Assembly: GCA_963680875.1 (NCBI GenBank)
Contig: OY804585.1
Coordinates: 49,647,085 to 49,711,084, forward strand
Direction of reading: 5' to 3'
Length of the DNA stretch: 64,000 nucleotides
Origin: Bathymodiolus brooksi
Lineage: Eukaryota; Mollusca; Bivalvia; Mytilida; Modiolidae
The position numbers and the translations under genes are program-made. Below the pieces are notes generated by a model. That model was given only the letters and a program-made list of their open reading frames with translations, was not told the DNA's origin and did no database searches. Positions 1 to 10,443 of this stretch are shown in pieces (position 1 is the stretch's first letter; the number at the start of each line of letters is the position of its first letter).

Positions 1-640
1 CATATTTTCCCTATCTTATCACTATTCAACCTGCCTTTCTTCCATATTTTCCATATCTTTCCACTATTCAACTTACCATTCTTCCATATTTTCCAAATCA
101 TTTCACTATTCAACTGACTTTTCTTTCATAATTTCCATACCATTTCACTATTCAACTTACTTTTCTTCTATATTGTCTATATCTTATCACTATTCAACTT
201 GCCTTTCTTCCATATTTTCCATATCATTTCACAATTTTCTTCTGTATTTTCCAAATCTTTTCACTATTCAACTTACTTTTCTTTCATAATTTCCATATCA
301 TTTCACTATTCAACTTACTTTTCTTCCATATTGTCCATATCTTATCACTATTCGACTTGCCTTTCTTCCATATTTTCCATATCTTTTCACTATTCAACTT
401 ACTTTCTTCCATATTTTCCAAATCATTTCACTATTCAACTGACTTTTCTTCCATATTTTCCATATCTTTTCACTATTCAACTTATTTTTCTTCCATACTT
501 TCCAAATTTTATCACTATTCAACTGACATTTCTTCCATATTTTCCCTATCATTTTACCATTAAACTTACTTTTCTTCCATATTTTCCCTATCTTCACTAT
601 TCAACTTACTTTTCTTCCATATTTGCCATCTCATTTCACA
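1..640. repeat. ~41-bp minisatellite, pyrimidine-rich on plus strand
   Basis: Head-to-tail units of about 41-42 bp, with the core TTCACTATTCAACTTACTTT followed by TTCTTCCATATTTTCCATATC, fill the sequence from the window start to about 640. Units differ by point changes and small indels. The array is cut by the window edge. The same unit recurs in reverse complement at 3590-4435. Open frames across it are repeat artefacts. Its pyrimidine-rich strand ends at a possible splice acceptor (CCCTAG, 641-646) just before PC4-like coding sequence. Confidence 0.93.
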
Positions 641-879
641 CCCTAGGAGGTGGAAGATATGCAGAACTGACGGAATGGAATGGTACGAAGAGAGTGGATC
701 TGAGATTTTGGGAAACCGATACGATTCCTACCAAGTATGGTGTCAGCTTGTCTTTGTCACAGTGGAAAGTCTTGTGTAGTGCTACGCAAGTAGTGGACGA
801 TTTGATCAGTCGAGGGAAAGACGGAAAACCCGTGGACTGGAGATATCATCTGGGAGAAGACGTCTACTTCATCATCAAA
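640..879 (+). pseudogene. PC4 (p15)-like domain fragment, upstream part
   Basis: The frame beginning GGGRYAELTEW continues through KRVDLRFWE and PTKYGVSLSLSQW, which resembles the single-stranded-DNA-binding PC4/SUB1 transcriptional coactivator fold (a strand pattern, then a conserved GVSL.L..W segment). It goes on to DWRYHLGEDVYFIIK, which looks like the first strand of a second PC4 module. At about 879 it changes to reverse-transcriptase sequence. The missing remainder of that second module appears at 2097-2255, so I read this as one host-like or multicopy PC4-like gene interrupted by a retroelement. A possible acceptor AG lies at 645-646. PC4 assignment is by motif recognition; a PC4-derived mobile protein is an alternative. 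Confidence 0.6.
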
Positions 880-1725
880 GCCCCTCAACTGACAAAAACC
901 CGCTTAAAAGAAACAATTCACAAAGCTTTCAGTCATAGAAACTATGGCTCAAAATTTGTTGTGTTAGGCTACAATTCCACATATTTTTCAAACAAAATTC
1001 AAAAAGGTAAAACATGCTACTCCGAGGAACAAGTGATCAGTATGCTGGAGTTCCTCATCGATAACATATTTGTCTCCTTTCGAGGGATACTGTTTCAGCA
1101 GGTCGTCGGCATACCAATGGGTACGAATTGTGCCCCTCTTCTAGCCGATTTATTTTTATACACATATGAGTCGGAGCTTCTTCAAAAGCTTGTAAAAGAT
1201 AAGAAGATTCATGACGCTAGAGCCTTTAATTTCACATACAGGTATATTGATGACGTTTTATCTATCAATAATTCTAGATTTGCAGAATTTCTTCCATTGA
1301 TATATCCTCCAGAGCTGGAAGTTAAAGAGACCACAGATACCGCTTCGTCCGCATCATTTTTGGACTTAGACCTCGAATTTGACGACAGTGGTAAAATCAG
1401 AACTAAAATTTGTGATAAACGGGACGACTTCAATTTTAAAATCATAAATTTTCCAAATATGTGCAGCAATATACCAGCTTCTCCTGCATATGGTGCTTAC
1501 ATCTCGTAATTGATTCGATATGCAAAGGACAGTAACACTTATTCTGATTTTCTGAAACGTCATCTTCATCTGAGAAACAGGCTACTGGACCAGGGCTATG
1601 AAAAGATTCGCCTTATTCGATCTCTTAAAAAGTTTATATTCCGATACCAAGATCTTGTCGAAATATATTCCGTCTCTGCAGAAAAGATTATAAGCGATGG
1701 ATTTTCACATAGTGGAAATGTATAA
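880..1725 (+). pseudogene. Penelope-like element reverse transcriptase, 5'-truncated and with a stop
   Basis: The translation carries reverse-transcriptase motifs in order: GIPMGTNCAPLLADLF (about 1108), the catalytic YRYIDDVLS (about 1240), SFLDLDLEF, and KRDDFNFKIINFP. The GIPMGT and YIDDV wording matches Penelope-like reverse transcriptases found widely in molluscs. The N-terminal RT motifs are missing. An in-frame TAA at 1507-1509 replaces a codon in the conserved YIS-LIRYAKD stretch; the same frame then runs on to about 1725. No GIY-YIG endonuclease was seen. The copy is dead or needs another copy. Its 3' tail follows at 1890-2096. Confidence 0.85.
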
Positions 1726-1889
1726 AGATAAGGTGTCAACAAAAATGTCAATAATATTTTTTTATCAATGTGTGACGTAAAAGTGTCTTTGACATTTACT
1801 TCACTGAGTTTGGTGCTGCTTTGACAACTGTTTTACCTGTTTTGTTCAAGTATTGTTATAAATACTGTTATAGTGACAGCCGGAAACTT

Positions 1890-2096
1890 TGAGCCGTAAT
1901 GAAAGCGGGAGGTTAGGCGCTTTAAAATCTGATTCAACCCACCATTTCTTTAGAAATGCCTGTACCAAGTCAGGGTCATTACGGTTTTCACAGTTTTCCG
2001 GTTGTTGACTGATTTTGTCTGTTTATATACTTAAGAGTTTTGACTTTCCCTTTGTAAAATTTTTCGGAGTTCGGTAATTTTGTTATTACCCTTATC
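1890..2096 (+). repeat. Tail segment of the Penelope-like element
   Basis: This segment, which contains CCTGTACCAAGTCAGGGTCATTACGG, TGTTTATATACTTA and GGTAATTTTGTTATTACCC, recurs in reverse complement at 44707-44866 and 47043-47191. It joins PC4-like coding sequence abruptly at about 2097, which marks the likely 3' boundary of the inserted element. Confidence 0.75.
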
Positions 2097-2255
2097 AGGA
2101 AGCACTTCGTCCATAATGGAGAATGGACATTGCATCCTACGAAGATAGGAGTGACCCTGAGTCTTTACGAATGGAAAGAACTAAAAAAGACCATACCTTT
2201 ATTTGAAGAAAGAGAACCAGAACTGACAATTGACAATGTGTACAATAAAGGATGA
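2097..2255 (+). pseudogene. PC4-like domain fragment, downstream part
   Basis: A 52-codon frame opens RKHFVHNGEWTLHPTKIGV and continues TLSLYEWKELKK before a TGA at 2253-2255. The PTK.GV.LSL.EW pattern repeats that of the fragment at 640-879 and supplies the half of a PC4 module missing there. Read with that fragment it suggests that the Penelope-like sequence at 880-2096 was inserted into the module. A few residues between the two halves seem to be absent. Confidence 0.6.
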
Positions 2256-3015
2256 AAGTTATGTTAGAAACTATGTATTTTTTTTCAAGTTATAATATAT
2301 TGTTATGAAAAAAGATAGAAAAAAAGATGGTGTCCATTTCTTGATCAATCTCAAAACACGAGCAGTTGCACCTTTTTTCCTCGATGCGCGTACATTTCAT
2401 AACAGTTATAAGTTACAGAAACACGTTTTATTAAGGCATCAATCATATCTGATAGTTTTCATGGGTAAAACAAACTCTGAAAGATTTTCATGTATTGCCA
2501 TTCAAATTATATAATGAATATATAGAAAAAACATTGTCATACAATATTATAATTTCTAGCAAACAATCTTACCTTTGAACTTAGTTCATACATTAAATAA
2601 AAAATTGAGCAAAGAATATCTACTTTTCCAATGAATTAAATGAAACAATTAAATGAATAAAACTCAAAGTAGGATCGTGTCACGTTACGTAGACCAAACC
2701 AATGCAATCACTGGAGTATAAAATTTAACTTTAGTTCGTGACCTAGCTAATAAAGCAATTCAATGCTAAATTTATACGTCATTATAAATACAACACGTTC
2801 TTGTTCGAATGTCAAGATGTAGTATGATCATGTCTATTTTTGTCCTATTGAATTTAAAAAAACAGCATTCTTTAAAAAAAGAAAGATTCATACAATCAGG
2901 TAATACATCTAGATGATATTACTATTTAAATGTTTTACATGTACAGATGTACGAAATAAACAGTTTGGAATTTAATATTCTAACTAGAAATAGTAAGACA
3001 GAATGTGGATGTCCA
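2256..3015. other. AT-rich spacer, nothing recognised
   Basis: No domain, splice structure or repeat was recognised. Small open frames such as 2305-2514 lack features of a gene. Confidence 0.5.
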
Positions 3016-3017
3016 TG

Positions 3018-3400
3018 AATATGGTTTGGTTTATGGTGTCTAACGCCATTTTCAACAATATTTCATAATGTAAAAGTAAGTTTATGAACATTAATGTAAA
3101 AGTAAGTTTATCAACATTAATGTAAAAGTAAGTTTATCAACATTAATGTAAAAGTAAGTTTATCAACATTAATGTAAAAGTAAGTTTATCAACATTAATG
3201 TAAAAGTAAGTTTATCAACATAAACCAAACCACATAGCAAAAATTGAATAAAATCTATAATTCTGATAAAAATGTAGATAGATAGGTATTTAGGTATATG
3301 ACTGTAAATAAAGGGTTAGGTTTATGGTGTTTAATTCCACATTCAACAATATTACAGCTATATCATGGCAGTTTGTACATAAAGGAGATATCATAACTGT
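3018..3400 (-). repeat. SINE-B 3'-end fragments around a 26-bp tandem array
   Basis: GGTGTCTAACGCCATTTTCA (about 3037) and GGTGTTTAATTCCACATTCA (about 3327) are divergent copies of the SINE-B 3' end in minus orientation. A tandem array lies between them. Confidence 0.65.
3067..3222. repeat. 26-bp tandem repeat, about six copies
   Basis: The unit AATGTAAAAGTAAGTTTATC plus AACATT is repeated about six times almost without change; the first copy has G for C. The array begins where a SINE-B fragment breaks off. Confidence 0.95.
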
Positions 3401-3589
3401 TAATGCTTGTTTCTGATAACTGGAAAATATTGCCCAATATTCTTTTCAAATAGCTGGAGAACACAATATATTCTAGAGCAATGGGTATTCTTTGAAATAA
3501 ATTTAAATCACAAGAGAATTTTAAAACTTAATTATGTTGGGAATATCATTGAGTGAGTTGTGTAAGTGGGGGAGTAAGAAATGAATAAA

Positions 3590-4435
3590 AGCAAGTTGCA
3601 TAGTGAAAAGATTTGGAAAATACAGAAGAAAAAGTCAGTTGAATAGTGCAAAGATAGGGAAAATATGGAAAAAAGGTAAGTTGAATAGTGAAAAGATATG
3701 AAAAATATGGAAGAAACCCAAGTTGAATAGTGAAAAGATATGAAAAATACGGAACAAAAGTAAGTTGAATAGTGAAAAAATATGGAAAATGAGGAAGGAA
3801 AGTAGGTTGAATTGTGAAATGATATGGAAAATATGGAAGAAAAGTAAGCTGAATAGTGAAAAAATATGGAAAATATGGAAGAAAAGAAAGTTGAATAGTG
3901 AAAAGATTTGGAAAATACAGAAGAAAATTGTGAAATGATATGGACAATATGGAGGAAAGGCAAGTTGAATAGTGAAAAGATATGAAAAATATGGAAGAAA
4001 TCCAAGTTGAATAGTGAAAGATATGGAAAATACAGAAGAAAATTGTGAAATCATATGGACAATATGGAAGAAAGGCAAGTCGACTAGTGATAAGATATGG
4101 ACAATATGGAGGAAAGGCAAGTTGAATAGTGAAAAGATATGAAAAATATGGAAGAAACCTAAGTTGAATAGTGAAAATATATGGAAAATACAGAAGAAAA
4201 CTGTGAAAAGTTATGGAAATTATGAAAGAAAGATAAGTTGAATAGTGAAAAGATATGGAAAATGGGTAAGAAAAGTAGGTTGAATTGTGAAATGATATGG
4301 AAAATATGGAGAAAAGGTAAGTTGAATAGTGAAAAGATATGGACAATATGGAAGAAAAGTAAGTTGAAATGTGAAATGATATGGAAAATATGGAAGAAAG
4401 GCAAGTCGAATAGTGAAAAGATTTGGAAATTACAC
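3590..4435. repeat. ~41-bp minisatellite, reverse complement of the array at 1-640
   Basis: Units such as AAGTTGAATAGTGAAAAGAT followed by ATGGAAAATATGGAAGAAAAG are the exact reverse complement of the unit at 1-640. All long open frames here on either strand are satellite artefacts. Together the two arrays form inverted flanks around the PC4/Penelope-like segment. Confidence 0.93.
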
Positions 4436-4499
4436 CCAGAGCAGCAGCAGCAGCAGCAGTAGCAGCCGCCATATACCCCAGAGCAGCAGCAGCAGCAAT
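4436..4499. repeat. CAG trinucleotide repeat, duplicated
   Basis: Two CAG runs (GAGCAGCAGCAGCAGCAGCAG and GAGCAGCAGCAGCAGCAA) are each preceded by an ACCCCAGAG-like motif, so the microsatellite and its flank have been duplicated. It abuts the end of the ~41-bp satellite. Confidence 0.9.
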
Positions 4500-4814
4500 A
4501 GGGTTGAAATTCCACCCAAAACACGTTACAAAAAAAAAACGAAACACATTATGAAAATATCACACATTAACGTAAACATCTATGACAAAACTGTAACAAG
4601 TCAACAAAATAGTGATTAAGATGTTGAATAAACACGAAAATTAGAGGATGGAATCAAGAAACGTCGCTATAGATAGAAAGTTCACGAAAAATATACCAAA
4701 AACGAACAATTAATGAGTCACCAGGCTCTTAGAAAATCCCGTGGAAGCGACAAACATTGTACAGAATTTTGTGTTGTTACTTGTTGAAAATGTTGTATGA
4801 AAAAAAATATCAGA

Positions 4815-4912
4815 AATAATAAGACTGAAATAAAAAAAAAAATAAAAAAAATGAAAAAAAAAAAAATAATAAAAAAAAAATGAAAAAAATAAAAAAAATG
4901 GGGAAAAAAAAT
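4815..4912. repeat. A-rich low-complexity tract
   Basis: About 100 bp of A runs broken by single T or G bases. No coding value. Confidence 0.9.
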
Positions 4913-4965
4913 GTAAAAGATGTATACATTGTTCGGACGCGGACGTATTACAAGTCACTCCTCTT

Positions 4966-5067
4966 CTGATTGGTTGAATTCTTACAATCTGATTGGCTAA
5001 TCGGCCGGAAATAGCGACTTCTAATTGGTTCAATTTCCAGTGATATGATTGGTTGGTGCTATAAAAC
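4966..5067 (+). promoter_or_regulatory. Possible orphan promoter: four ATTGG boxes and a TATA box
   Basis: The reverse-CCAAT motif ATTGG occurs four times (GATTGGTTG, GATTGGCTA, AATTGGTTC, GATTGGTTG) at roughly 20-30 bp spacing, and is followed at about 5060 by CTATAAAAC. This arrangement resembles a compact RNA polymerase II promoter directed to the plus strand. No gene was recognised downstream; it could be the promoter of a truncated gene or part of a transposon. Confidence 0.35.
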
Positions 5068-5271
5068 ATTTCAATCCTCTTTTAGGTTAAATAAAATCAT
5101 TTTTGGTCCCTTCAGATCGCGCATGCTCGCACCCCACCCGTCGAGGGGAAGCCCTACGGGTGACGTTTGAATGGATATTCTGCAAGGAACATGAACTGTG
5201 CTATAACGACATGTTCTAGAAAAACAACTAACTGATATTTTAAAACGTTGGATTTCAAACGTCGCGACATT

Positions 5272-5508
5272 GGAAAAAGTACGGGAAAATAGTACGGTGA
5301 AAAAAAGTACAGGAAAAAAAAAGTACGGGGAAAAAGTACGAAAAAAAAAAGTACGGGAAAAAAAAGTACGGGAAAAAATAATTTGAAATAGTACGGGGGA
5401 AAAAAAGTATGAGAAAAAATAATTTGAAAAAGTACGGAAAAAAAAGTACGGAAAAATAGTACGGGAAAAAAAAGTACGGGAAAGTACGGGAAAAAAAGTA
5501 AGGTGGAA
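5272..5508. repeat. GTACGGGAAAAA low-complexity repeat
   Basis: Irregular units of AGTACGG plus GAAAAAA recur at variable spacing. Minus-strand frames across it (rich in Phe, Pro and Tyr) are artefacts. Confidence 0.9.
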
Positions 5509-5650
5509 AAGTCACGTGACTTCCGGACAGGGCCTCTTCTGGTCAAGACTGCGCAATGGTCCGATCCCCCTCGATCCCGCTCAAATGATAATTTGTCCGT
5601 ACCCATATACTACTACCGTTTGTCTTTTTTCTTTATTTAACTGATTGATA

Positions 5651-6130
5651 ACACAAGCGCTCGTGGCACGGACCACCCCCTTTGTCTAACTTTCTGTTTA
5701 CAAATTTATTTTCAATAAAATTTCTTTATTTCTTTATTATTTCATCTCTTTTTCCTTATTTTAACTTGTTCTTGTCAATATTCATACAATCTTATGTTAA
5801 CATCAAATTGCATGTGTCGACCCTATATAGATACTAATATTCACAAGGCATGCAACTCGGCAGGTTTAAAAATCGTACCCCTGCTCGCTTCGAGTACATT
5901 TATTGCACCTTATTTCCATTATGTGATTCAAACTATGACATGTATCCATTCCTAAAAGACGCATCTTTTTGCCCCTGTTTTTGTTTTGTGCATACGATAG
6001 CTCAGTTCTTCAGAATTTTAAGATTTTCACACATTTATTGCCAAATTTTTCGCATAAGGACCCACGGATGACGGAACTGACGTACCACTGCATTAACTTC
6101 AACGATAGGGTCAGAAAAGTTCCAAAAATT
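5651..6130 (+). repeat. Left arm of a large palindrome
   Basis: This arm, from ACACAAGCGCTCGTGGCACG to the GGGTCAGAAAAGTT region, matches the reverse complement of 6222-6694 over almost its whole length with scattered differences. The ~90-bp centre is unique. It is probably a fold-back type element. No coding frame runs through it. Confidence 0.92.
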
Positions 6131-6221
6131 TATTCAGGACGATTCAATCGGCAAACCTCGGGTGAGTCCGCTTCGCTTCCTTGACAGCCGAAGTTGCGAC
6201 GAGTGCAGGACGATTATTATT

Positions 6222-6694
6222 TAATTTTTTGTAACTTTTCTGACCCTATCGTTGAAGTTAATGCAGTGGTACGTCACTCCCGTCATCCGTGGGTCCTTAT
6301 GGCAATAAATGTGTGAAAATCTAAAAATTCCGGAGAACTGAGCTATCGTATGCACAAAGCAAAAACAGGGGCAAAAAGATGCGTCTTATAGGAATGGGTA
6401 CATGTCCTAGTTTGAATGACATAATGGAAATAAGGTGCAATAGATGTACTAGAAGCGAGCAAGGGTACGATTTTTAAACCTGCCGAGTTGCATGCCTTGT
6501 GGATTATTAATATCTATATAGGGTCGACACATGCAATTTGATGTTAACATAAGATTGTATGGATATTGACAAGAACAAGTTAAAATAAGGAAAAAGAGAT
6601 GAAATAATAAAGAAATAAAGAAATTTTATTGAAAATAAATTTGTAAACAAAATGTTAGAAAAAAAGGGGGGGTCCGTGCCACGAGCGCCTGTGT
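6222..6694 (-). repeat. Right arm of the large palindrome
   Basis: Reverse complement of 5651-6130, ending CACGAGCGCCTGTGT. Point differences and small indels suggest the arms have diverged somewhat since formation. Confidence 0.92.
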
Positions 6695-6964
6695 CTGTAA
6701 CTGGTAAGAACTTATATTTCTGGGAATAATCTCTGACTGAACAGCATTGTTGTAAAGAACGCAAAGTCATAAGCTGGATGATTATGCTCTTTGTGTCGTA
6801 AAATTGTTTATATGTATAATCCTATGAAAGGGGGGTGGGCTGATGGCATAATTGTAAGATGCAGTGTAGTACATAAGGCCATCCGAAGATGTAATAGAAA
6901 AAAAACAATAGTAGAATTTGAACCAACATCTAATTAATGCAATTTCATGTCATCTGTATAACTG

Positions 6965-7138
6965 AATAGGGTTAGGGTTATGATGTTTAACGCCACCGTC
7001 AAAAATATTTCAGCTATATAGTGGTGGTCAGTGTTATTGCTGGAGGAAATCGCAGTACCTGAAGAAAACCACCGATCTGCCACTGACAAACTTTATCACA
7101 TAATCTTGTATCGAGTACACCTCGCCTTCCAAGTAAAG
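6965..7138 (-). repeat. SINE-B copy, 5'-truncated
   Basis: It shows the family 3' end (reverse complement of GTTAAACATCATAAC) and body, ending near the TCGAGTACACCTCGCC segment. The tRNA-like head is absent. Confidence 0.8.
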
Positions 7139-7199
7139 TAGGTAATTCGATGAAGCTAAATAAAGATATGTAGTTAACATAACAAAAGCTAGTTCTTGT

Positions 7200-7390
7200 C
7201 TTTACATATGACTTAAATTATTTGGCTTTCAAATAATTTTGCTATAGGTGTACTTGATAAAGGTTATTCCTGAAACGTGCCGTGCGCACTAAATGTGATA
7301 TCTACATTTTATTTCTATTACTGGATCGATACCTCTGCCGGTGACTGCAATTTTCTATTACAAAACCTGTCAAGCTCAACAGCAATACAA
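7200..7390. repeat. Dispersed repeat C (MITE-like)
   Basis: Contains the family core TGATAAAGGTTATTCCTGAA, CGTGCGCACTAAATGTGATA and TCTACATTTT. The same core appears at about 18690, 25815, 37190, 37860, 41290, 43920, 49250, 50490 and 58590 in both orientations. Confidence 0.75.
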
Positions 7391-7445
7391 GCCCCGTGTG
7401 TTTGCTAATCTTGGATTTGTTCTCTTTCTCATATGTGTAGTAAGT

Positions 7446-7757
7446 GGGTGAGTGAGTGATTGTTGTTTAACATCAACTCAGCAATTTTGCAGCTATATTA
7501 TGACGAGAACAGAGTTAATTTTCAATGAGATGATGACTGTTTTGTACTAGACCAACACGCTTAGTTGGATTTTTACAGTGCAAGCTCACTGTTCCAAACA
7601 ACAGTCCGCGGATAGACATGTCACCTCTCCTGAATCTGAGCCAGACAGTCTTTGCTCTTTCTCCTTAATACCGCGTGCTTAGCGGAGAAGCAACACATAA
7701 CAATTTTATATTCTTTTGTTTGACCCGACCGGGGTCATTACATCACCGATGCGGTTC
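7446..7757 (-). repeat. SINE-A copy with a deleted head
   Basis: The minus strand runs from a damaged tRNA-like head (reverse complement of ATCACCGATGCGG) through the body (TGCTTAGCGGAGAAGCAACA on the plus strand) to the tail (GAGTGATTGTTGTTTAAC on the plus strand). Most of the tRNA B-box part is missing compared with the copy at 30370. Confidence 0.8.
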
Positions 7758-7792
7758 TTTCATATGTGTATGGTCAGTGACTTTTATATATA

Positions 7793-8184
7793 CTAGCCAA
7801 CAAAAGAAACGATACAAGGGTTTGATACTCAATATATTTTACATAGAGAAAAAAAATCGACAAAAATCGCATAATTTAGATTCATATGGGCATAGCAAAT
7901 AAGGCAATATCAACAACAATTTCTCAACAACATTATCAGAACAACAGACAGAAATTACCATGTAGTATGGAGGTTTGCGGAGTTCAGTTATGTGTGTGAC
8001 CACCTTTTGCAGCAACGACAGCTTCGCATCTCCGACGCATAGAGCCAATCAATCGTTGGATAAAGGCTTGTGGGATGTTGTTTCACTCGTGCACAAGTGC
8101 GCCACGCAACGCCTGTAGTGGTTCCGGTGGATTTTGACGATGGCGAACACGTCTACCGAGGTCATCCCATAAATGTTCAATGAT
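7793..8184 (-). mobile_element. Tc1/mariner 3' remnant
   Basis: It contains the C-terminal end of a Tc1/mariner transposase and, beyond it, a candidate terminal inverted repeat ending AAGAAACGATACAAGGG on the plus strand next to TA dinucleotides. The 5' half of the element is missing. Confidence 0.75.
7984..8184 (-). pseudogene. Tc1/mariner transposase C-terminal fragment
   Basis: The frame reads IEHLWDDLGRRV, then LQALRGALVHE, a TGA stop, then NNIPQAFIQRLIGSMRRRC and EAVVAAKGGHT before the natural end. The IEHLWD block carries the last acidic residue of the DDE/D catalytic triad in this family. The internal TGA stands where the family has a tryptophan (E-W-NNIP), so the copy is inactive even apart from its truncation. 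Confidence 0.87.
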
Positions 8185-8514
8185 GTAAATTGTGTTTGAT
8201 ATGTGTCATATAACCTTTTATACATACTCACTCCCACTGATGCAGACCCTGGTTACCATGGTTACGCCTCTGCATGCATTTCCAACAACACATGTGGTCT
8301 ATTTTGTAATCAAAGGTTTGAGGTGAGAAGGTGATTGTTCGTTTTATTGATATTGGTGAAATGTTTGACCATATCACTGTTTGAACTTTCTTTTCGTAAT
8401 AGCCACAATCATGAATTATACATAGTATCGTATTTTAAAATGAAAATTTGTGTAGTATTTAGAAGTTCATGAATACACATGTATCTATTATTTGTACAAT
8501 AATACCCCCAGTAA

Positions 8515-8610
8515 AGCTATTGTAAATGCGGCCTCTAATATCACATACAGGCCGCTAATAGAGGCCGATGGTACAGGCCGTTAATAGGGGCCGATGATAC
8601 AGGCCGCTGT
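8515..8610. repeat. ~27-bp tandem repeat, about three copies
   Basis: The segment ACAGGCCGCTAATAGAGGCC plus GATGGT is repeated with changes. The flank (TTTGTACAATAATACCCCC, TATTGTAAATG, GGCCTCTAATATCA) reappears in reverse complement at 61160-61240. Confidence 0.75.
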
Positions 8611-9181
8611 ATTTTAATAATTTGACCCATTTTTTGGACAAGGTTGACATCGTTTACGTAATGCATTTCTCACACTATTGTTCGAACAATGGATTATTTT
8701 TAAAAGGCTACAGTTTATTCTTTTGTTCTTGAATATATGAACTTTAACCTTTTACTATTTTAGGCTTAAAATTTCGTTATTGCTTGTTTTTGGGCTTTCG
8801 TGTCTCGAACCACTGATGTGCTTTTCAACGTCTATTTTGACTTTCAAAACTTCCATCTAACCACTCGGCTACGGTGACCACACTACTATACTCTATAATT
8901 ACTATATTTGACTCTTGATATCAACAATTTGATTAAAAAAATATATATACAAGACACGATACAAGTATTTCAGATCTGGCATAATTTATGTTCAGAACTG
9001 ACGAGTATGTGAACTTTTAAAATGTATTCTCGCAATACAAAAACAACCAACGAACCGACCGCAAGTAATAACAAATCAGACAGACCACAGGTGAAGATTT
9101 GGGACACTTGAAAGACCTTGAAATATCTAAATATAAACGATTCTTTTCACTTGAAAGACCTTGAAATATCTAAGTTATAGT

Positions 9182-9288
9182 TAGAGTATATTAAGTGAAA
9201 TTTTAATCGTTAAGAAGGGGCGGAGCGAGCGAAGCGATGCGACCCCCTTCTTAACCAATAAAATTTCACTTAATATTCTCTAACTGAC
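9182..9288. repeat. Imperfect hairpin
   Basis: AGTTAGAGTATATTAAGTGA at the left pairs with TCACTTAATATTCTCTAACT at the right; the loop side includes GGGGCGGAGCGAGCGAAGCG. Sequence close to its flank recurs at 11340-11440, so it probably belongs to a dispersed element. Confidence 0.8.
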
Positions 9289-10219
9289 TTAGAATGTAAC
9301 CTACTTTTTCATTGGTTCAATGTTCCAAACATTTCTTACGTCACACCCTAGACGTTTGCTGGAAAGTGCGTGGTACGGATTTTACCACGGCATGACGTGT
9401 TGAATGACGAAAGCGAAAATATATCTTTGTCTCAACTACTTGACCTCCCCACACAACAGCTGCATTAAAAATGAAACGCGTGTGCGTGAAGCCGAAGGAA
9501 TTTTTAAAATTGAAGTGCCTGACAACGTAAGGAAAATTGTGATCGTAAAAGCACAGGTACATGGGGTCATGACCTACATTACCCCATTTACCAATTTGTG
9601 CCAATTTGTTATCAAGCTATTTTTACGATTTAGCATAGAATCTACTATTATATAGGTGATATAAAAAATGGACATGAAAATTTATATTTTCTTAATGGAT
9701 TTGTTTTCATTATTTTTTTCATGCTTAATGCTTGGTAAAGCTCATTGAATATTGCTTTGACCACCAGATATTTGTAATATTAAAGTTGTCTCGAAAGTAC
9801 ATAATGTTAATTTTTTAGCAGCAGTTGTGTTACATGTATGTAATGGTTTATATTTGGAATGTTTGTTATATATATGATATTTAGTTTGTATGTGGTGGTC
9901 GGGATCTGTTTGCCTAATCTTAGTGTGTGCTGATTGGCACCTACATTTTTGTAGGTGTGGAATCATGGGTAATTTTGAGAGTGAGGTTCGAGGAATGGAA
10001 GTTGGTGAAAACCAAATTTTGAATTTACAAACTTTGAAGTTATGTTGAGGATTATAGTTCGGTGCCGGCATTTTGTGTGTTGTGGAAATAATTAACATTT
10101 ATTGTGAAGCTGTTGGAATCAACATTTTAGTGAATTGAACATTACTTGGAATTATTGTGATGGAGTTTGCGAACTGCTGAATTCTAGTAATTATATTAAA
10201 TTAACATTCACTGCTTTCA

Positions 10220-10269
10220 CATGGACAATTTAGGATTTGGAAACATTGACAATGATGTTGAATGCCAGG
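10220..10269 (+). other. Candidate short first exon
   Basis: ATG at 10220 opens MDNLGFGNIDNDVECQ and meets a splice-donor-like CAG|GTATTG at 10269/10270. No downstream exon was found. It may be a remnant of a transposon or host gene, or chance. Confidence 0.2.
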
Positions 10270-10435
10270 TATTGTAACTTTTTATACATTACAATATTAT
10301 TTGTGTAAAATATTATTTGTAAAAATCAAAGATAATAATTTGTATATAATAAAAGTTATTGTGATTAATTGACAAATCTCTTGGCTATTTTCCTGTCCAG
10401 TCCGTAACAGTTGTCAATCAAAGCAGTCACCTGAC

Positions 10436-10443
10436 GTCTATTT
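10436..10443. repeat. Target-site duplication, left copy
   Basis: GTCTATTT directly precedes the terminal inverted repeat and is repeated exactly at 11278-11285. Confidence 0.8.

Noticed and set aside
199..639. N-terminal 147 residues of the open frame that enters the PC4/RT sequence
   Set aside because: This part is satellite sequence; recognisable coding begins at about 640.
3532..4547. Minus-strand frames of 120-333 codons rich in Phe, His and Tyr
   Set aside because: Translations of the ~41-bp satellite and CAG repeat.
5154..5606. 150-codon minus-strand frame rich in Phe and Pro
   Set aside because: It lies over the GTACGGGAAAAA low-complexity tract.
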